Source: Chelydra serpentina (lineage: Eukaryota; Chordata; Testudines; Chelydridae). Taken from it: a stretch of 64,000 nt of DNA. The stretch covers positions 26,630,501 to 26,694,500 of the forward strand of contig JBAIAC010000059.1 in the NCBI GenBank assembly GCA_037349315.1, read 5' to 3'. Numbering within the stretch: position 1 is the stretch's first letter; the number at the start of each line of letters is the position of its first letter. The notes beneath the pieces are model-generated. The model did no database searches. It had not been told where the DNA came from and worked only from the letters and a program-made list of their open reading frames with translations. This document shows positions 1-11,530 of this stretch, one piece after another. The translations under genes and the position numbers were made by a program.

Positions 1-1978
1 TTGTACAATGGGGCCTGCAAGTGTGTTGTATCCATGTGAGCAAGTCAGTGGCCATGAGGAGAATGAGTTCACTACATCAGACTTAACTAGAGCAGCATCT
101 GTCTGGGTACATGGGACTCCTGCTGGGATTTCTGAAAAAGCCAAGTGACCAGCCATGTCCTTAACCATCTCTCTGTCCTGCTCCTCTGTTCGTCACTCTC
201 ACCTGGATGTTCAGGGTCTTTTGTGCACACCTACAGCACCTTTCTGAAAAAGCCAATAGCACCCAGATAATGGGGAAAAACAAACAGCACACGTATGCAC
301 GCGCGCGCGCACACACACACACACTTTAGCCAGCCAAACTGTCACTTTGCCAGCACCAGCTTCTGAAAGTGTTGACTGGAATGGATCAGAAACTGGGACG
401 ATGAAAAAATGTCTGTGAAACATGCCTGAGAACTCCCCTCGCTTTGGAGAATGGGAGAATTCTTGTGCGTTAGCACAAACTCTAAAGTGCAGCATTATGT
501 CTTGATACATGATGCTGACACAAAGGTACATCCAGGATAAACAAATTGAGGAGGATACACAAAAGGCCGACTTAAAGCTGTGGAATTGTGTAACACTACG
601 AAAAACCCAAATAAAAACAGTTGGAAAAATGAGGCAACATACAACAACAGTGACTGAGCTATTGGAACAGAATGGCAATTCCCCACTGGATCCAAGGAGT
701 GCCTTGAGTCTGCCCCTTGCCCTAAGAGACTGAAAATGAAGGTTACCAGACCACTGCATTCCATAATCCCATAACTCTCCCTTCCCTGGGCCCTGACCCC
801 CTTCCTCCCTCCCACACCCTGCCCCCCACAAAAAACCCCAACAACCTCCCCCCACCTCTAATGTCAGACCGAGCACAGAGCAAATCCAGCTCCTACTTCT
901 GAGTCTCTCCCCCTCAAGATGGTCCCTATCCAAAGAGCTCACAATCCCAGCTGCCTGCCAGAGCCCATGGGATCTGTCTCACTGCCCTGCCTACTGATCT
1001 CGATGCCAGCAGATGCTTTTCACTTGGGGGAGGGGAGAAGAAGCACTGGTGCAGTCTGTAGCTTGGTCTACTCCCCCAACACCCCACTCACACTATATGT
1101 GACATTACCCAGGGTACAATCTGGACTGCTGAACAGCTGTCCCCTCATCTCTCCACCCTGGGATGCCTTTTACACTGCTTTGCTGTGAGAGCTACCATTC
1201 CTCATGCTGCTCATGCACAGCAACATCACGCCCAGCTATGCTACATTAATGCTCTGCCAGCAACTCATGAATTGTATTGTACAGTGACACCAGCAAATTC
1301 CCAGTCCCTGCCTGGTCCCTCAGAAATGTGCCAGCACAGGGGTGGACAATGCAAGCTCCTAAAAAGTCCATCTTTTCATCAAAGGAAAATGATATGCACA
1401 GACCCTGTTATTTCAAGTGGTGGTTCCCAAACACTTCAGTCTAAACACACTGGTTTAGATAAAACTATAAAATGAGTTTATTAACTACAGAAAGGTAGAT
1501 TTTAAGGGACTACAAGTATTGAGGCATAAAAGTCACAATTGGTTAGAAGAAAATAAAAGTAAAACACAACTAATGCCCAACTTAACAAGCTAAGTGAATT
1601 CAAAGCAAAGTCTCTCTCATCACATGTTTCAACAGTCTTACAGGCTGGATTTCTCTCACTCAGGGTCCCTTACCCAATCCAGTGCTGCTTCCTTTGTTCT
1701 TCAAGTGTTGTCAATGCCATAGGGTGTCTGCTCTCCCTTCCTATAGTTCTTTCTATTCCTCGAGAATCATCTCCAGCTGAGGTTCAGGAAGTAGAAAGTG
1801 TGTAGACAGGAATCCCAACCTCTTTCTTTGTCAAGATGTACATTTTTCACCCACATGCTCTTTTCTGCTGAAGAGCGGCCACTTAACCAGGTGATGATGC
1901 ATTTGGTTTCGTTGACACCTGGCTGAAGCATCAGATTCCTTTGGTCTCTGAGGGACTGGTGTGTGGCTGTTCCTTGTC
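1..1978. other. Intergenic stretch, no gene recognised
   Basis: No coding region or clearly bounded element is supported here. Open frames on both strands lack codon bias, domains or splice context. There is a short alternating GC/AC dinucleotide tract near 299-324. The stretch lies downstream of the last exon seen of the minus-strand NLRP-like gene, so the missing terminal exon could lie here or further left, but no leucine-rich-repeat exon was found. Confidence 0.5.
299..324. repeat. (GC)n(AC)n microsatellite
   Basis: A run of alternating CG dinucleotides passes directly into a CA-dinucleotide run. It is a simple repeat with no gene attached. Confidence 0.85.
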
Positions 1979-1981
1979 TTA

Positions 1982-2805
1982 GGCCTTGGCTACACTTGCA
2001 GATGTACAGCGCTGTGAGTTAAACCTGTCTTCGTACAGCTGAGTAGGGAAAGCGCTGCAGCCTGTCCACACTGGCAGCTGCCAGCGCAGTAAGGTGGCTA
2101 CATTTGAGGCATTTGCAGCTGTATTGGAAGCGGTGCATTATGGGCATTCAAGTGGCTGCAACGTGCTTTTCAAATAGGGGGGGTGAGGGGGACTTTGACA
2201 GGAAGCGTTTTGGGAGAGAGAGTGGGTTTTTGGAATCTCCACAGAGTGTCAGCTCATTATCTCCTAAGTTTACACACCTCCACATCCCCTGCCTCTCTCT
2301 CAATCACTGAAAGCAAACAGCAGGGGCTTTGTTTGTTTTTAAAGAGCAGATAAAAGAGAACTTGGGGAAACGGAGCCCAACCCCTCCCCACTCCCCCGCC
2401 GTTCTTCTCCCTCCCTCCCCCCCGCTCCATCTCTGTCCAAGGCAACTTTGCTGCCGGCATTCCTAACGGAGCCCCCCCCCCCGCCGCCTGCAAACAGTAG
2501 CTGTGTTTGTAAAGCTGTGTTTGTAGCAGTTCCAGACGGAGCTCTGAACTCCAACCCGGAAGTGCCGTTTCAAAACAAAGGGAGCTTCCGGAGATCAGTA
2601 ACTGCAGAGTTCCTCGGCTACACTGAAAGACCAGCGTTCCACCCACTTCGCAACAGTTGCTATTTCTCTCGGGGAGGTGGAGTACATGCAGCGCTGTATC
2701 TGAGGAGATGCAGCGCTGCACGTGCCTTGCAAGTGTAGCCAGTTAGTGAGTTACAGCGCTGCAGGCAGTTTTATTGTGCTGTAACTCGTAAGTGTAGCCA
2801 AGGCC
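1982..2805. mobile_element. PIF/Harbinger-like non-autonomous DNA transposon
   Basis: The two ends are perfect 16-bp inverted repeats: GGCCTTGGCTACACTT on the left and its reverse complement on the right. The element is flanked by TTA on both sides (1979-1981 and 2806-2808), as expected for the 3-bp TWA target duplication of PIF/Harbinger elements. The interior of about 790 bp has no transposase. It contains palindromic segments built around the phrases GCTGTA and TACAGCGCTG near both ends. It sits directly upstream of a CR1 3' fragment. The superfamily call rests on target-site length, not on homology. Confidence 0.75.
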
Positions 2806-2832
2806 TTAGTAATACCGTACAGAGGAATCTAC

Positions 2833-3602
2833 AGAGTCCTGCACTTAGGACGGAAGAATCCCATGCACTGCTACAGACTAGGGACCGAATGGCTGGGCAG
2901 CAGTTCTGCAGAAAAGGACCTAGGGGTTACAGTGGACGAAAAGCTGAATATGAGTCAACAGTGTGCCCTTGTTGCCAAGAAGGCTAACGGCATTTTGGGC
3001 TGTATAAGTAGGGGCATTTCCAGCAGATCGAGGGACGTGATTATTCCCCTCTATTCGGCATTGGTGAGGCCTCATTTGGAGTACTGTGTCCAGTTTTGGG
3101 CCCCACACTACAAAAAGGATGCGGATAAATTGGAAAGAGTCCAACGGAGGGCAACAAAAATGATTAGGGGGCTGGAGCACATGACTTATGAGGAGAGGCT
3201 GAGGGAACTGGGATTGTTTAGCCTGCAGAAGAGAAGAGTGAGGGGGGATTTGATAGCTGCTTTCAACTACCTAAAAGGGGGTTCCAAAGAGGATGGATCT
3301 GGACTGTTCTCAGTGGTAGAAGATGACAGAACAAGGAGTAATGGTCTCAAGTTGCAGAGGGGGAGGTTTAGGTTGGATATTAGGAAAAACTTTTTCACTA
3401 GTAGGGTGGTGAAGCACTGGAATGGGTTACCTAGGGAGGTGGTGGAATCTCCTTCCTTAGAGGTTTTTAAGGTCAGGCTTGACAAAGCCCTGGCTGGGAT
3501 GATCTAGTTGGGGTTGGTCCTGCTTTGAGCAGGGGGTTGGACTAGATGACCTCCTGAGGTCCCTTCCAACCCTGAGATTCTATGATTCTATGATTCTATG
3601 AA
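2833..3602 (+). mobile_element. CR1 LINE, 3' fragment
   Basis: A 5'-truncated CR1 retrotransposon. It carries the last part of the ORF2 reverse transcriptase (open from 2863 to 3507), including the conserved block around [15 protein letters not shown] and the C-terminal [13 protein letters not shown]. The 3' UTR and short tandem ATTCTATG units (3577-3600) follow, as is normal for CR1. The sequence is nearly identical to the same region of the long copy at 32.7-35.2 kb, with only a few substitutions seen by eye, so both belong to one recently active subfamily. It has no function of its own. Confidence 0.93.
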
Positions 3603-4556
3603 CGTTACATGTAATGTTGCCACACATATTTTACCAGGATAATAATGATCAGCAAATTTAAAGTTTTCAAATGATACCGCACAAGGCATACTTTGTACAA
3701 AATTTATCATATTCCCGTAAAGGGGTGAATATAGGGATGCATACTGCCACAGAGTCCCAATGTTTGGGAGGAAAAAGAACCCTGAATCTGTACAAGGGAG
3801 AGAATCCCCCACTTCTTAGGGAGCCCCCAAGTTCTCTAAGGGTTGGTAGAGCCCCTGAGGTATTTTGGAGGCAGGAAGAGAGGAGCTCCCAATGGTTTTG
3901 TAAAAAGGGTGAAGATCAGGGTAACAGACTGTCACACTATGAAGCCAAGAAAGTTACTTTTAAAAAGTCAACGAAGAAAAGCTTAGATTCTATAGAATCT
4001 ATGTGATGCAGCAACAAAAATACATCACATGGACCAGATGTTTGACACGCCAGTTTTAAAGGGAAATCAATTCCCACTTAACACCTCTGTAACCATTAAG
4101 ATTTCTTTAAGAGAATCAAAAACTGTTTCAAGATTAGTTAATCCTCTTATACAGCCTTGCATTTCAGATTCTTAAATATTTATCAGCCAGAGAAGCCAAT
4201 ATGCAGCCATGCTTAACAGCAGAACAAGCCCAACCTCCCAGTGCATCACAAAAATATACCACATACATTCTGTAATCCCGGACCATACTCTGCAGATGTA
4301 TGTATGGCGCTGAGATAGAAGCAAGGCCATCCTGCTTCGCTTTGCACTTGGGCTCTTAGGGCTCAATGTTGCATAATGCACAATCGACAATCGTTTTATC
4401 TTCTTCAAAACGTCCAATTCCTTGGTTGTTCTTTCATCGATCTGGTTTTGAGACAAGCTGTGAAAACAAAAATGAACCATGACAAAAAACTATCAACCTA
4501 AAGCCAAGATTATAATTATTTATCAACACGATCATTCAAATGAATCTTAATAGATA
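3603..4556. other. Unassigned AT-rich stretch
   Basis: No gene, RNA or bounded repeat was recognised. Open frames on both strands are short and have no detectable domains. Confidence 0.4.
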
Positions 4557-4641
4557 GGCTGACCATATTTCCCAAAGGGAAAACGAGACACTGCGTGGGG
4601 CAGTGCTGGCCCGAGCCACTCACCCGAGTACCCACCACCAC

Positions 4642-5266
4642 CAGGGCCGGATTAACTCTCCTGTGGGCACAGGGCTATTATATTGTGTGGGGCCCCCAGG
4701 CCAGGACAAGGGGTTGGGGTGCAGGAGAGGGTGTGGGGTCTGGGAGGGAGTTTCGGTGCAGGAGGGGATTCTGACCTGGGGCAGGGGGTTGGGGTGCAGG
4801 AGGCGGTACGAGGTGCATGCTCTGGCCGGGAGGTGCCTAACCCAGGCAGCTCCCAGCCAGCGGTGCAGCAGGGCTCAGGCAGGCTGCTTGCATGCTGGGG
4901 CCCCATGCCGCTCCTAGAAGCGGCTGGCTGCTGGCATATCTCTGTGTGCACCGGGGGCAGTGGGATAGCGTGTCTCTGTGCGCTGCCCGCACCCGCAATC
5001 GCTGCCCCCGCAGCTCCCATTGGCCGGTTTCCCAGCCAGTGGGAGCTGCAGAGATGGTGCTGGGGGTGGGAGCAGCATGGGGAGACATGCTGTCCCTCGC
5101 CCGCCCACCAGGGGCACACAGACGTGCCAGCAGCCAGCCACTTCTGGGAGTGGCATGGGGCCATGGCATGCAGGCAGCCTGCCTGAGCCCTTTATTTTTG
5201 CAGGGGCCCCCGTTGCCAGAGGCCCTGGGCTGCAGTCCCTAAAGCCCCTGCATTAATCCAGCACTG
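4642..5266. mobile_element. hAT-like MITE, GC-rich
   Basis: The terminal inverted repeats are imperfect: CAGGGCCGGATTAAC at the left, and CAGTGCTGGATTAAT read inward from the right. The 8-bp flanks agree at seven of eight positions (4634-4641 and 5267-5274), which fits a hAT target duplication. The interior is GC-rich and has no transposase. A related fragment may precede it at 4557-4610. Long open frames across it reflect GC composition and are not genes. Confidence 0.65.
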
Positions 5267-5707
5267 CCCACCACCTGCTCAGGGCTAGCATCCCTGCTTG
5301 CCCAAGTCCTGTCCTCTCATCCACCTTCCACACAAGGTTGGGGATGGCATTGCTGCTCACCCGAGCAGGGCCTAAGCAGAATCTTTTCAGGCCCAGTACA
5401 AACTTGTAATACGGGCCCCCTCCCACACACATACCACAATCCCTCATTCCATACATACAATCTCATGAGCCATGAAAAAAGTTTGTTTTCATTCTGAAAT
5501 TACTATTACATATTCTACGTTGCTGAAAATGCCCCCCCTTTGCTATTTTTGTTTAACGTAACACCCAGCCTGATAGTCCTACAAGTTTGCTGACTATTTT
5601 GTAACTTTTTGGTCATTATAAAGGTATTATATCCTGTTGATGTCTTGATTTTTTTATTCTAATGGACCAACGACACTGCAAACATTTTATAATTAGGCCA
5701 ATTAACT

Positions 5708-6830
5708 TTAAAGCTTTATTTTTCTGGCCTTTTTCATTGCAAAATCATGAATTAGCCCGCCAAAGTCAATTTCTCTTGCAGGTTCACTCTCAATAGACAA
5801 CATAGCTAGGTGGCTTAACTGTTCTTGCCCCATTGTAGAACACCTGCAGTTTTTGATGAGTGCTAGCTTGCTGAAACGTCTTTCAGCTGCTGCCACAGTC
5901 ACTGGCAGTGTGCAAAAAATCCATAGGGCTATGCATACTTCACTGAAAATTAATTGCAGTTGTTTTTTGTAAATCTCATTTAATAAGATACGTGGGGGTG
6001 CTTCATATCCTTTTCCAAAAGTAGACTTGGGGCTGGTCCACACTAACCCCCCAGTTCGAACTAAGATACGTAACTTCAGCTACGTGAATAACGTAGCTGA
6101 AGTCGAAGTATCTTAGTTCGAACTACAAGGTACTTACCGCGGGTCCACACGCAGCAGGCAGGCTCCCCCGTCGACTCCGCTTACTCCTCGCGAAGCAGGA
6201 GTACCGGTGTCGACGGCGAGCACTTCCGGGATCGATTTATCGCGTCTAGACAAGATGCGATAAATGGATCCCAGAAGATCGATTGCTTACCGCCGAACCC
6301 GGAGGTAAGTATAGACGTACCCTTGAAGATTTTTTTTCAGGTGCAACATTTCACAAGGAAAATTCTCAGAAAGATCTGTAGGATACTTGTGAAGTAGACA
6401 TTTAGAAGCTTCTTTCAGTTCCCCAGGCTCTAGTTGACGACAGACACAGGCTCTAGTGTCACATATTTTAGGACTGAACGGAATGTAAAACAAATGTTAT
6501 TGGTTGCTTTGAATCTGTGTTCTAATTCACAGATGACATTCTTCAAAGTTGCATCGAAAACATTCCTTTAGAATAAAGACTCTGGTTCATTTTCAGAGAT
6601 GGTAGAACATGATTCCTCAGGCTCAGATGTTTCATCATGAAATCTTTTCCATTTCATTCCTCTCTTCTTTGGCAATTGTGCCAAAATTCCCATGCCTTCT
6701 GCTACAAGACATGCTTCCTGTAGAATTTTGGGCTACTGATCTCTAAGTTGTTTTATTTCTTCAATAATATCAGCAATGAGAGCTACCTCTGATTCAAGAG
6801 AGGTTCCTCTGGCTTGTAAAAATCTTGTTT
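5708..6830 (-). pseudogene. Fossil hAT transposase (ZMYM1-like), interrupted
   Basis: On the minus strand a decayed reading frame ends with a hAT C-terminal dimerisation domain. The block TLPVTVAAAERRFSKLALIK is followed by STMGQEQLSHLAMLSIE, the region shared by hAT transposases and the host ZMYM1-like proteins derived from them. Upstream pieces run from about 6830 to 6328 in broken frames, with stops and at least one frame change. A MITE at 6029-6327 separates the two halves. No intact transposase is possible. The terminal repeats of the original element were not identified with confidence. Confidence 0.75.
6029..6327. mobile_element. MITE with palindromic ends inside the hAT transposase relic
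   Basis: This element of about 300 bp splits the transposase relic. Its left end GGGGCTGGTCCACACT resembles the inward-read right end GGGTACGTCTATACTT, and the left arm holds a foldback around AACTAAGATACG and CGAAGTATCTTAGTT. There is no coding sequence. The ends are typical of short TIR elements common in reptile genomes. The target duplication is unclear, so the superfamily is left open. Confidence 0.6.
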
Positions 6831-6984
6831 CTGTCCTCAGTCAAACAATTGGTTTGTATGGTGATAGAAAGGAAATAACACTGCTACTGTGTGCAGTACA
6901 CAATGGGAGAGGTTAACCCAATTGCACCCTTGTATTATTTAATGAATGTTTTGAAACCCAGATGTAGGGTACTACGGAAGATTG

Positions 6985-7376
6985 TGTTACGGCATAGCAA
7001 GGGTGTTTTCACTTTCTCACACTTTTTCAGCGGCCGGTTACTGTCGGTCAAGGCCTGCCAGCTGCAGCTTGTTTTGAATTAGTTAGAGCTGCTTTGTATG
7101 GTCTTGAGCCAGGGGACGGACACAGCCTGTGGAAAGCCCCTGATTAATTATGTATGAGATGCTGTTATATAGTTGTATGAGCCCGCCCCACTTTTGGACT
7201 CCGTACCAGGCTGAACTTCGGTGAGCTGGGTTCCCCGCCTCCGTGACAGCAACGCCAGGAGTCCCCGTTGCGGATGTGTCACTTTGCCTTCAATAAAGCC
7301 AATAACACACAGTGTGTGTGGGCCTCGTTCTTGCAGAGCACCCTGGGTAGGCCCGCAGCCTCCCAAGAACGTAACA
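6985..7376 (+). mobile_element. Solo LTR
   Basis: A 392-bp segment begins TGTTACG and ends CGTAACA, a perfect 7-bp inverted repeat of the TG...CA type. An AATAAA polyadenylation signal lies at 7292-7297, followed by a GT-rich tract, as in R-U5 of an LTR. No second LTR or internal retroviral sequence is next to it. No clear target duplication is visible, so the bounds rest on the terminal repeats and the polyA signal. Confidence 0.65.
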
Positions 7377-8641
7377 CCAGATAAATGTAGTTTTTTTAAA
7401 AAAATGTTTTGTAAAGATTTCACTACTTAAAAATTGACCAAAATTCTATAAATTGGCAGTTTAGAAAGTTTCCCCATTCCCCGTGCTCAAAAAAAATAAA
7501 ATATGCTCACCTTTTTGCTAGAAACCCTCTCTCAAAAAACAAAAGCTATTTTGGTTTTCAGCTGAAAGTTTTTGGGTTTTGAATGCTCTGTCTTCTGAAG
7601 AAAGACAGAGAATTTGAGAGGAAAGTAAATATTGTATGTGCAAATTTTCATTTAGTTCTAAACTCGATTTTCCGTCAAATAAATGTTTGACAAATAATGC
7701 CAGCCTCTGCGGCGTATTCCTTTGGGAATGACACTATTTTGACTTTTTTTTTATATCCCAAATTGCAGAGGTCAAAATATTGAAGCTTTTCACATACAAA
7801 ACATTCAGAAAAAAATTGATTTGAGAATGTTGAAAAGTTTGGGTCCTGCATTTTTCATCTAAATGAAACATCAACATCACTGCATCACAACATCCTGTGT
7901 CAGCTCAGGTTGACATTACTGAATGTGTCTTTCAGAGCTGCTGTTGTGTCACTTGGGATCCCTCTGCCTCCCTTCGCCTCCCTGGCATGAGTACCATAGT
8001 CTGAATGTCTCCCATGATGCACCATAGTCTATTCCTGTGACTGAGCTCTGCAGTGCAGACCCATCATGGGGCACATATACTGGAAGGGGAATGCAGCCCA
8101 TAAACAAGAATGGGGGGAATGAGGGAACCAAGCAACAATTCCCATGGGGCACTGCAGCAGTTCAGACAGACACAATGATTAATGTTGACCTGACATGGAA
8201 TTAAATGTTTTGATTTGATTTTCCTGACAACAACAACAACAAAGTCAAAAGACTTCAAATCAACCTTTTCCCATAGAAAATTTCAATTTGGAGGAAATCA
8301 AAAATATATCAGTGGGAAATTCCAGACCAACTCTACTAACCTCTGTACAAACACTTGGGGAGACACTATCCCTGCCCTGAAAATCACACACACATGGGGG
8401 AGAATTCTCCCTCCTTCTACAGCCCCTGCACACGGCTGCAGCAGCATACAGGGTAGTAACAGCCCCTTAGCTGGTGTGGGGGGAAATTCCCCCACTGCTA
8501 GCAGTATGCCAGACAGTCACAGGCTGCTCTGTGCAAGCCCCAGCGTAGGAGATGCGGGGAGGAGGAGGTGGGTTGCCTAAGTTACACTGTCAGCTGTTTC
8601 AGGCCCTGACTAGCCTGGAGTCAGAATGGCACAAAGGGGGC
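7377..8641. other. Intergenic, with a short repeat relic near 8010-8150
   Basis: No gene was seen. Around 8010-8150 the phrase TCCCATGATGCACCA resembles the dispersed repeat found at 30.58-30.79 kb and 32.42-32.62 kb. The remainder is AT-rich and unassigned. Confidence 0.4.
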
Positions 8642-9209
8642 TGTGATACAGCATGGCCAGAAGAGTGATCTAGGGTGAGGAGAAGCCTTATTCCCTGTAG
8701 ATTAATTAAAAGCACCTGAAACCAATTAGAGCACCTGAAGCCAGTCACCTGATAAAATCCCCCTGCTTCAATCAGCCAGAGGAGGAGCAGAGAGCAGTTT
8801 GAAGGAGTGAAGCAGAGTGAATTGGTGGTGGAACAAAGAGCAGTTTGAAGGAAAGTGGAGAAGAGTTTTGAGAAGTGCTGCGGTGGGCTAAGAAGACCAA
8901 GATCCTAGGTAAAGGGACACCTGGCTTGTGCAGAGGGAAGGCAGGAAGCCCCACAAGCTGAAGGTCAGGAGAGGGAAGTAGTCCAGGGGAAAGAATCACT
9001 GGTACAAATGGTTCACCTGCTATCATAGGGCCCCTGGGCTGGGACCCGGAGTAGAGGGCGGGCCTGGTTCCCTCCCTCTCCACTCCCCTTCCCTTGGATA
9101 CTAGTAGGATAGCTGTTACCCCAGTTCAGGAACAAGAAATGGCACCCTGAAACCCCCCCCACAAGAAGAGAAAGTGCGGGACCCATCATAGTGCCGGCAA
9201 TTTGCCACA
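8642..9209. mobile_element. Solo LTR with 4-bp target duplication
   Basis: A 568-bp segment starts TGTGATAC and ends TTTGCCACA. It is flanked on both sides by GGGC (8638-8641 and 9210-9213). The short terminal inverted repeat (TGTG...CACA) and a 4-bp duplication fit an LTR retroelement. There is no internal region. Family and orientation cannot be set from the sequence alone. Confidence 0.6.
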
Positions 9210-9419
9210 GGGCTTAAAGCTACTTTGGCCCCCTCCCTTGGGTTGCACTTGTGTGCGCAGCGCCTCCTGGAGACACAGGACACACTCCCGCCCTCAGCCC
9301 GTACAGATCAGCCCAATTCACCTCATTAGTTCATTCAGTCCATACATGTCTCTAGGTGACTGGAAGCCCAGCACACACTGTGATGGATTCTTTTGATACA
9401 GAAACCAGAAGTCACTTAC

Positions 9420-9590
9420 TCGAGCTTCTCTAACTTGCAGTTTGGATGTTTCAGTCCTTCACACAGAAGCTTCACTCCTGAATAACTCAGGTTATTACCG
9501 CTCAGGTTCAACTCTCTCAGGAACCGGTTTGTGCTGAGCAGAGAGGAGAGATCTCCACAGCAAGCATCGGTGAGATGGCAATCCCAAACC
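9420..9590 (-). CDS. NLRP-like gene, LRR exon 4 (171 bp)
   Basis: A standard 171-bp NLRP leucine-rich-repeat exon, bounded by an acceptor ending in CTGCAG and a strong donor GTAAGTG. It starts with one base of a split codon and ends with two. The repeat carries [19 protein letters not shown] followed by the usual [15 protein letters not shown], the ribonuclease-inhibitor-type unit with conserved Leu, Asn and Cys. LRR units form the horseshoe ligand-sensing and regulatory region. If the donor were not used, the frame would read Glu then a TAA stop at once, so this could also serve as a terminal coding exon. No polyA signal was recognised just downstream. Confidence 0.9.
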
Positions 9591-9601
9591 CTGCAGAGAT
9601 G

Positions 9602-9665
9602 GAGATGTGCACGGTGAACAGACCAGATCTCCCAATTTTATAGGGACAGTCCCAATATTTGAGGC
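9602..9665. repeat. Fragment of hAT-type MITE family
   Basis: In the short intron between the last two LRR exons there is a piece reading CCAGATCTCCCAATTTTATA, then GGGACAGTCCCAATATTTG. This matches the interior and right side of the 123/124-bp hAT MITEs at 22470 and 36592. The ends are not preserved. Confidence 0.5.
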
Positions 9666-9924
9666 TTTGTCCTGCAGAAAATGGATTTTCTCGTGGCTGT
9701 TATGAACATTTGTGTACAACCAGAAGACAATGTACAAAACCCACATTTATCTGCCCAAATGTCTGCTCACAATTTAGTGATTGTATATCCAGTTGCGCCT
9801 GCAAATGCAGGTGATTTCATCAGTGAAAATAGGACCTCAAAATATTATCAGTGCAAAATTAGACAGCACTTTTGCAAAGGCTGGTGTAACAAGGAAAGTA
9901 TCAAGGAACCCAGCAATGACTTAC

Positions 9925-10095
9925 ACTAATTTCTGCAGTTTACAGCTGGGATGTTTCAATCCTTCACACAGAAGTTTAATTCCTGAATCTCCCAGTTTAT
10001 TCCCACTCAGCTCCAGCTCAGTCAGGAACTGGTTTGTACTGAGGGCAGCAGCGAGATCCCCACAGCAAGCAGCTGTGAGACTGCACTGCCACAAC
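9925..10095 (-). CDS. NLRP-like gene, LRR exon 3 (171 bp)
   Basis: A second complete 171-bp LRR exon, flanked by an acceptor TGCAG and donor GTAAGTC. It has the same phase as its neighbours (one base in, two bases out). The unit includes [19 protein letters not shown] and [14 protein letters not shown]. It is clearly related to the exon at 9420-9590 at both DNA and protein level, and the intron between them is only 334 bp. This suggests the two arose by local exon duplication, which is how NLRP repeat arrays usually grow. Confidence 0.92.
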
Positions 10096-10099
10096 CTGC

Positions 10100-11530
10100 A
10101 AAGGGAACAGAGAGAACAATAACCATCTCCTTCCATAAAGGGGTCAGTATTCACTTCTCTTAGTGCAGTGACACGTCCTTCTTTCTGGTAACTTGCTAGT
10201 TTCAGTGTTTATATGCAGTGTCTGTATGCATGTCATCCAGTGCATTTTAATGATTAAAATTAATTACATGATGAATTCCTGACTCAGATTTTATTTGTAC
10301 ACAATGCAAGAAGATTTTCAGAATATTTCAGATAGCATCCCAAAAAAATACAGAAATTGGAAGTCATCTGATAATGTGACATTCTGTGCATGTACTCCCA
10401 CCTGCCAAGCCGTGATTGGCTGCTTTGGACACTGAATGTCCAATTAGGCATGCCTCACGGAGAGGTCTCCCTTTTCTGTCCTGTGCAAGATCAAGAGTGT
10501 GAAGAAGAGTGGAAAGACTGAGGGCTGATCTACACTAAAGCTGTAAGTTGATCTAAGTCACGCTACTTCAGTTATGTAACTGAAGTCGATGCAACTTAGG
10601 TTGACTTACAGCAGTGTCTATACCATGCTATGTTGACAGGAGACACTTTCCCACTGACTTACCTTCCACCTCTAGGAGAGGTGGAGTACAGACATCAACT
10701 GGAGAGCACACTGCCATTGACTTAGGTTGTCTTCACCAGACCCGCTAAATTGACACCACTGCATTGATCGCAGCAGTGCCAATTTAGCCGTAAATTGAGA
10801 CAAGCCCAAAATCTCCTGTGGAAAGGTAATTTCAGGCTACTTAACCTCTGCCACAAGGAAAGATATGGAAAATAGGCACCTTAATGCTTAGCATGACACC
10901 CTGCAAAGAATTAACTGGGAGCATCAGGTATTTCAACTTGTAATCTAATTCTATACATCTGTCTATAACCCAGCGGAGGTCACAGACAGGGAAGATTCAT
11001 ATTGCACTGTACAGTGGCCATGGTTAACAAGCTAAATTCTTCTCTGAGAACTTTGGTCATATCATTAGACTAGTGGAATACACTACCACTTCTCCTGCAA
11101 GTTTCTTGTCTACACCATGGTCCTTGATTCACTGTCTTATTTTTAAATGAAAACATTTTAATTGATTTTTAAAAAATTGACAAACACAAAGCTATCCCAT
11201 TTGAAACTAACAAAGTTTAAATGATTCTGAAATTTTCACAATGTTTCTTTCAGGTTTTTTGACCAGTTCCACTCCCAGCCCTGCACCCTCAGCCTGGGCC
11301 GAAGAGGAAAGTGGGCTCTACCCTGCTTAATAGCATCACTAGCTACCCTGACCCAGCGGAGGGCTATGACAAGGGTAGGTGAGATAGAAGTGTAGACCTC
11401 CACTGTAAAACACCTCAGGTGGGACAGCGTGACTAGAGATGATGAGTAAAGAGAAGAGGGAATAAGAACCTGTCAGTCCTCTTCTTTCTACACTAATAAA
11501 TCTCATTGTCGTGTAGAATCCCTCACACAA
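10100..11530. other. Intron sequence with one MITE
   Basis: Intron of the NLRP-like gene. Apart from the MITE at about 10509-10810, nothing recognisable is present. AT-rich sequence leads into a CR1 copy at about 11.53 kb. Confidence 0.5.
10509..10810. mobile_element. MITE with imperfect terminal inverted repeats
   Basis: Left end GGGCTGATCTACACTAA and inward-read right end GGGCTTGTCTCAATTTA are imperfect inverted repeats. The left arm contains a foldback around CTTCAGTTATGTAACTGAAG. The element is about 300 bp, non-coding, and of the same general type as the one at 6029. The target duplication is not clear. Confidence 0.55.

Noticed and set aside
211..942. 243-codon minus-strand frame as a host gene
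   Set aside because: It has no recognised domain, no splice signals in a gene context and a low-complexity composition. It is probably a chance open frame.
4603..5256. Cluster of 80-170-codon frames
   Set aside because: They lie in a GC-rich hAT-like MITE with inverted ends and target duplication. Composition explains the open frames.
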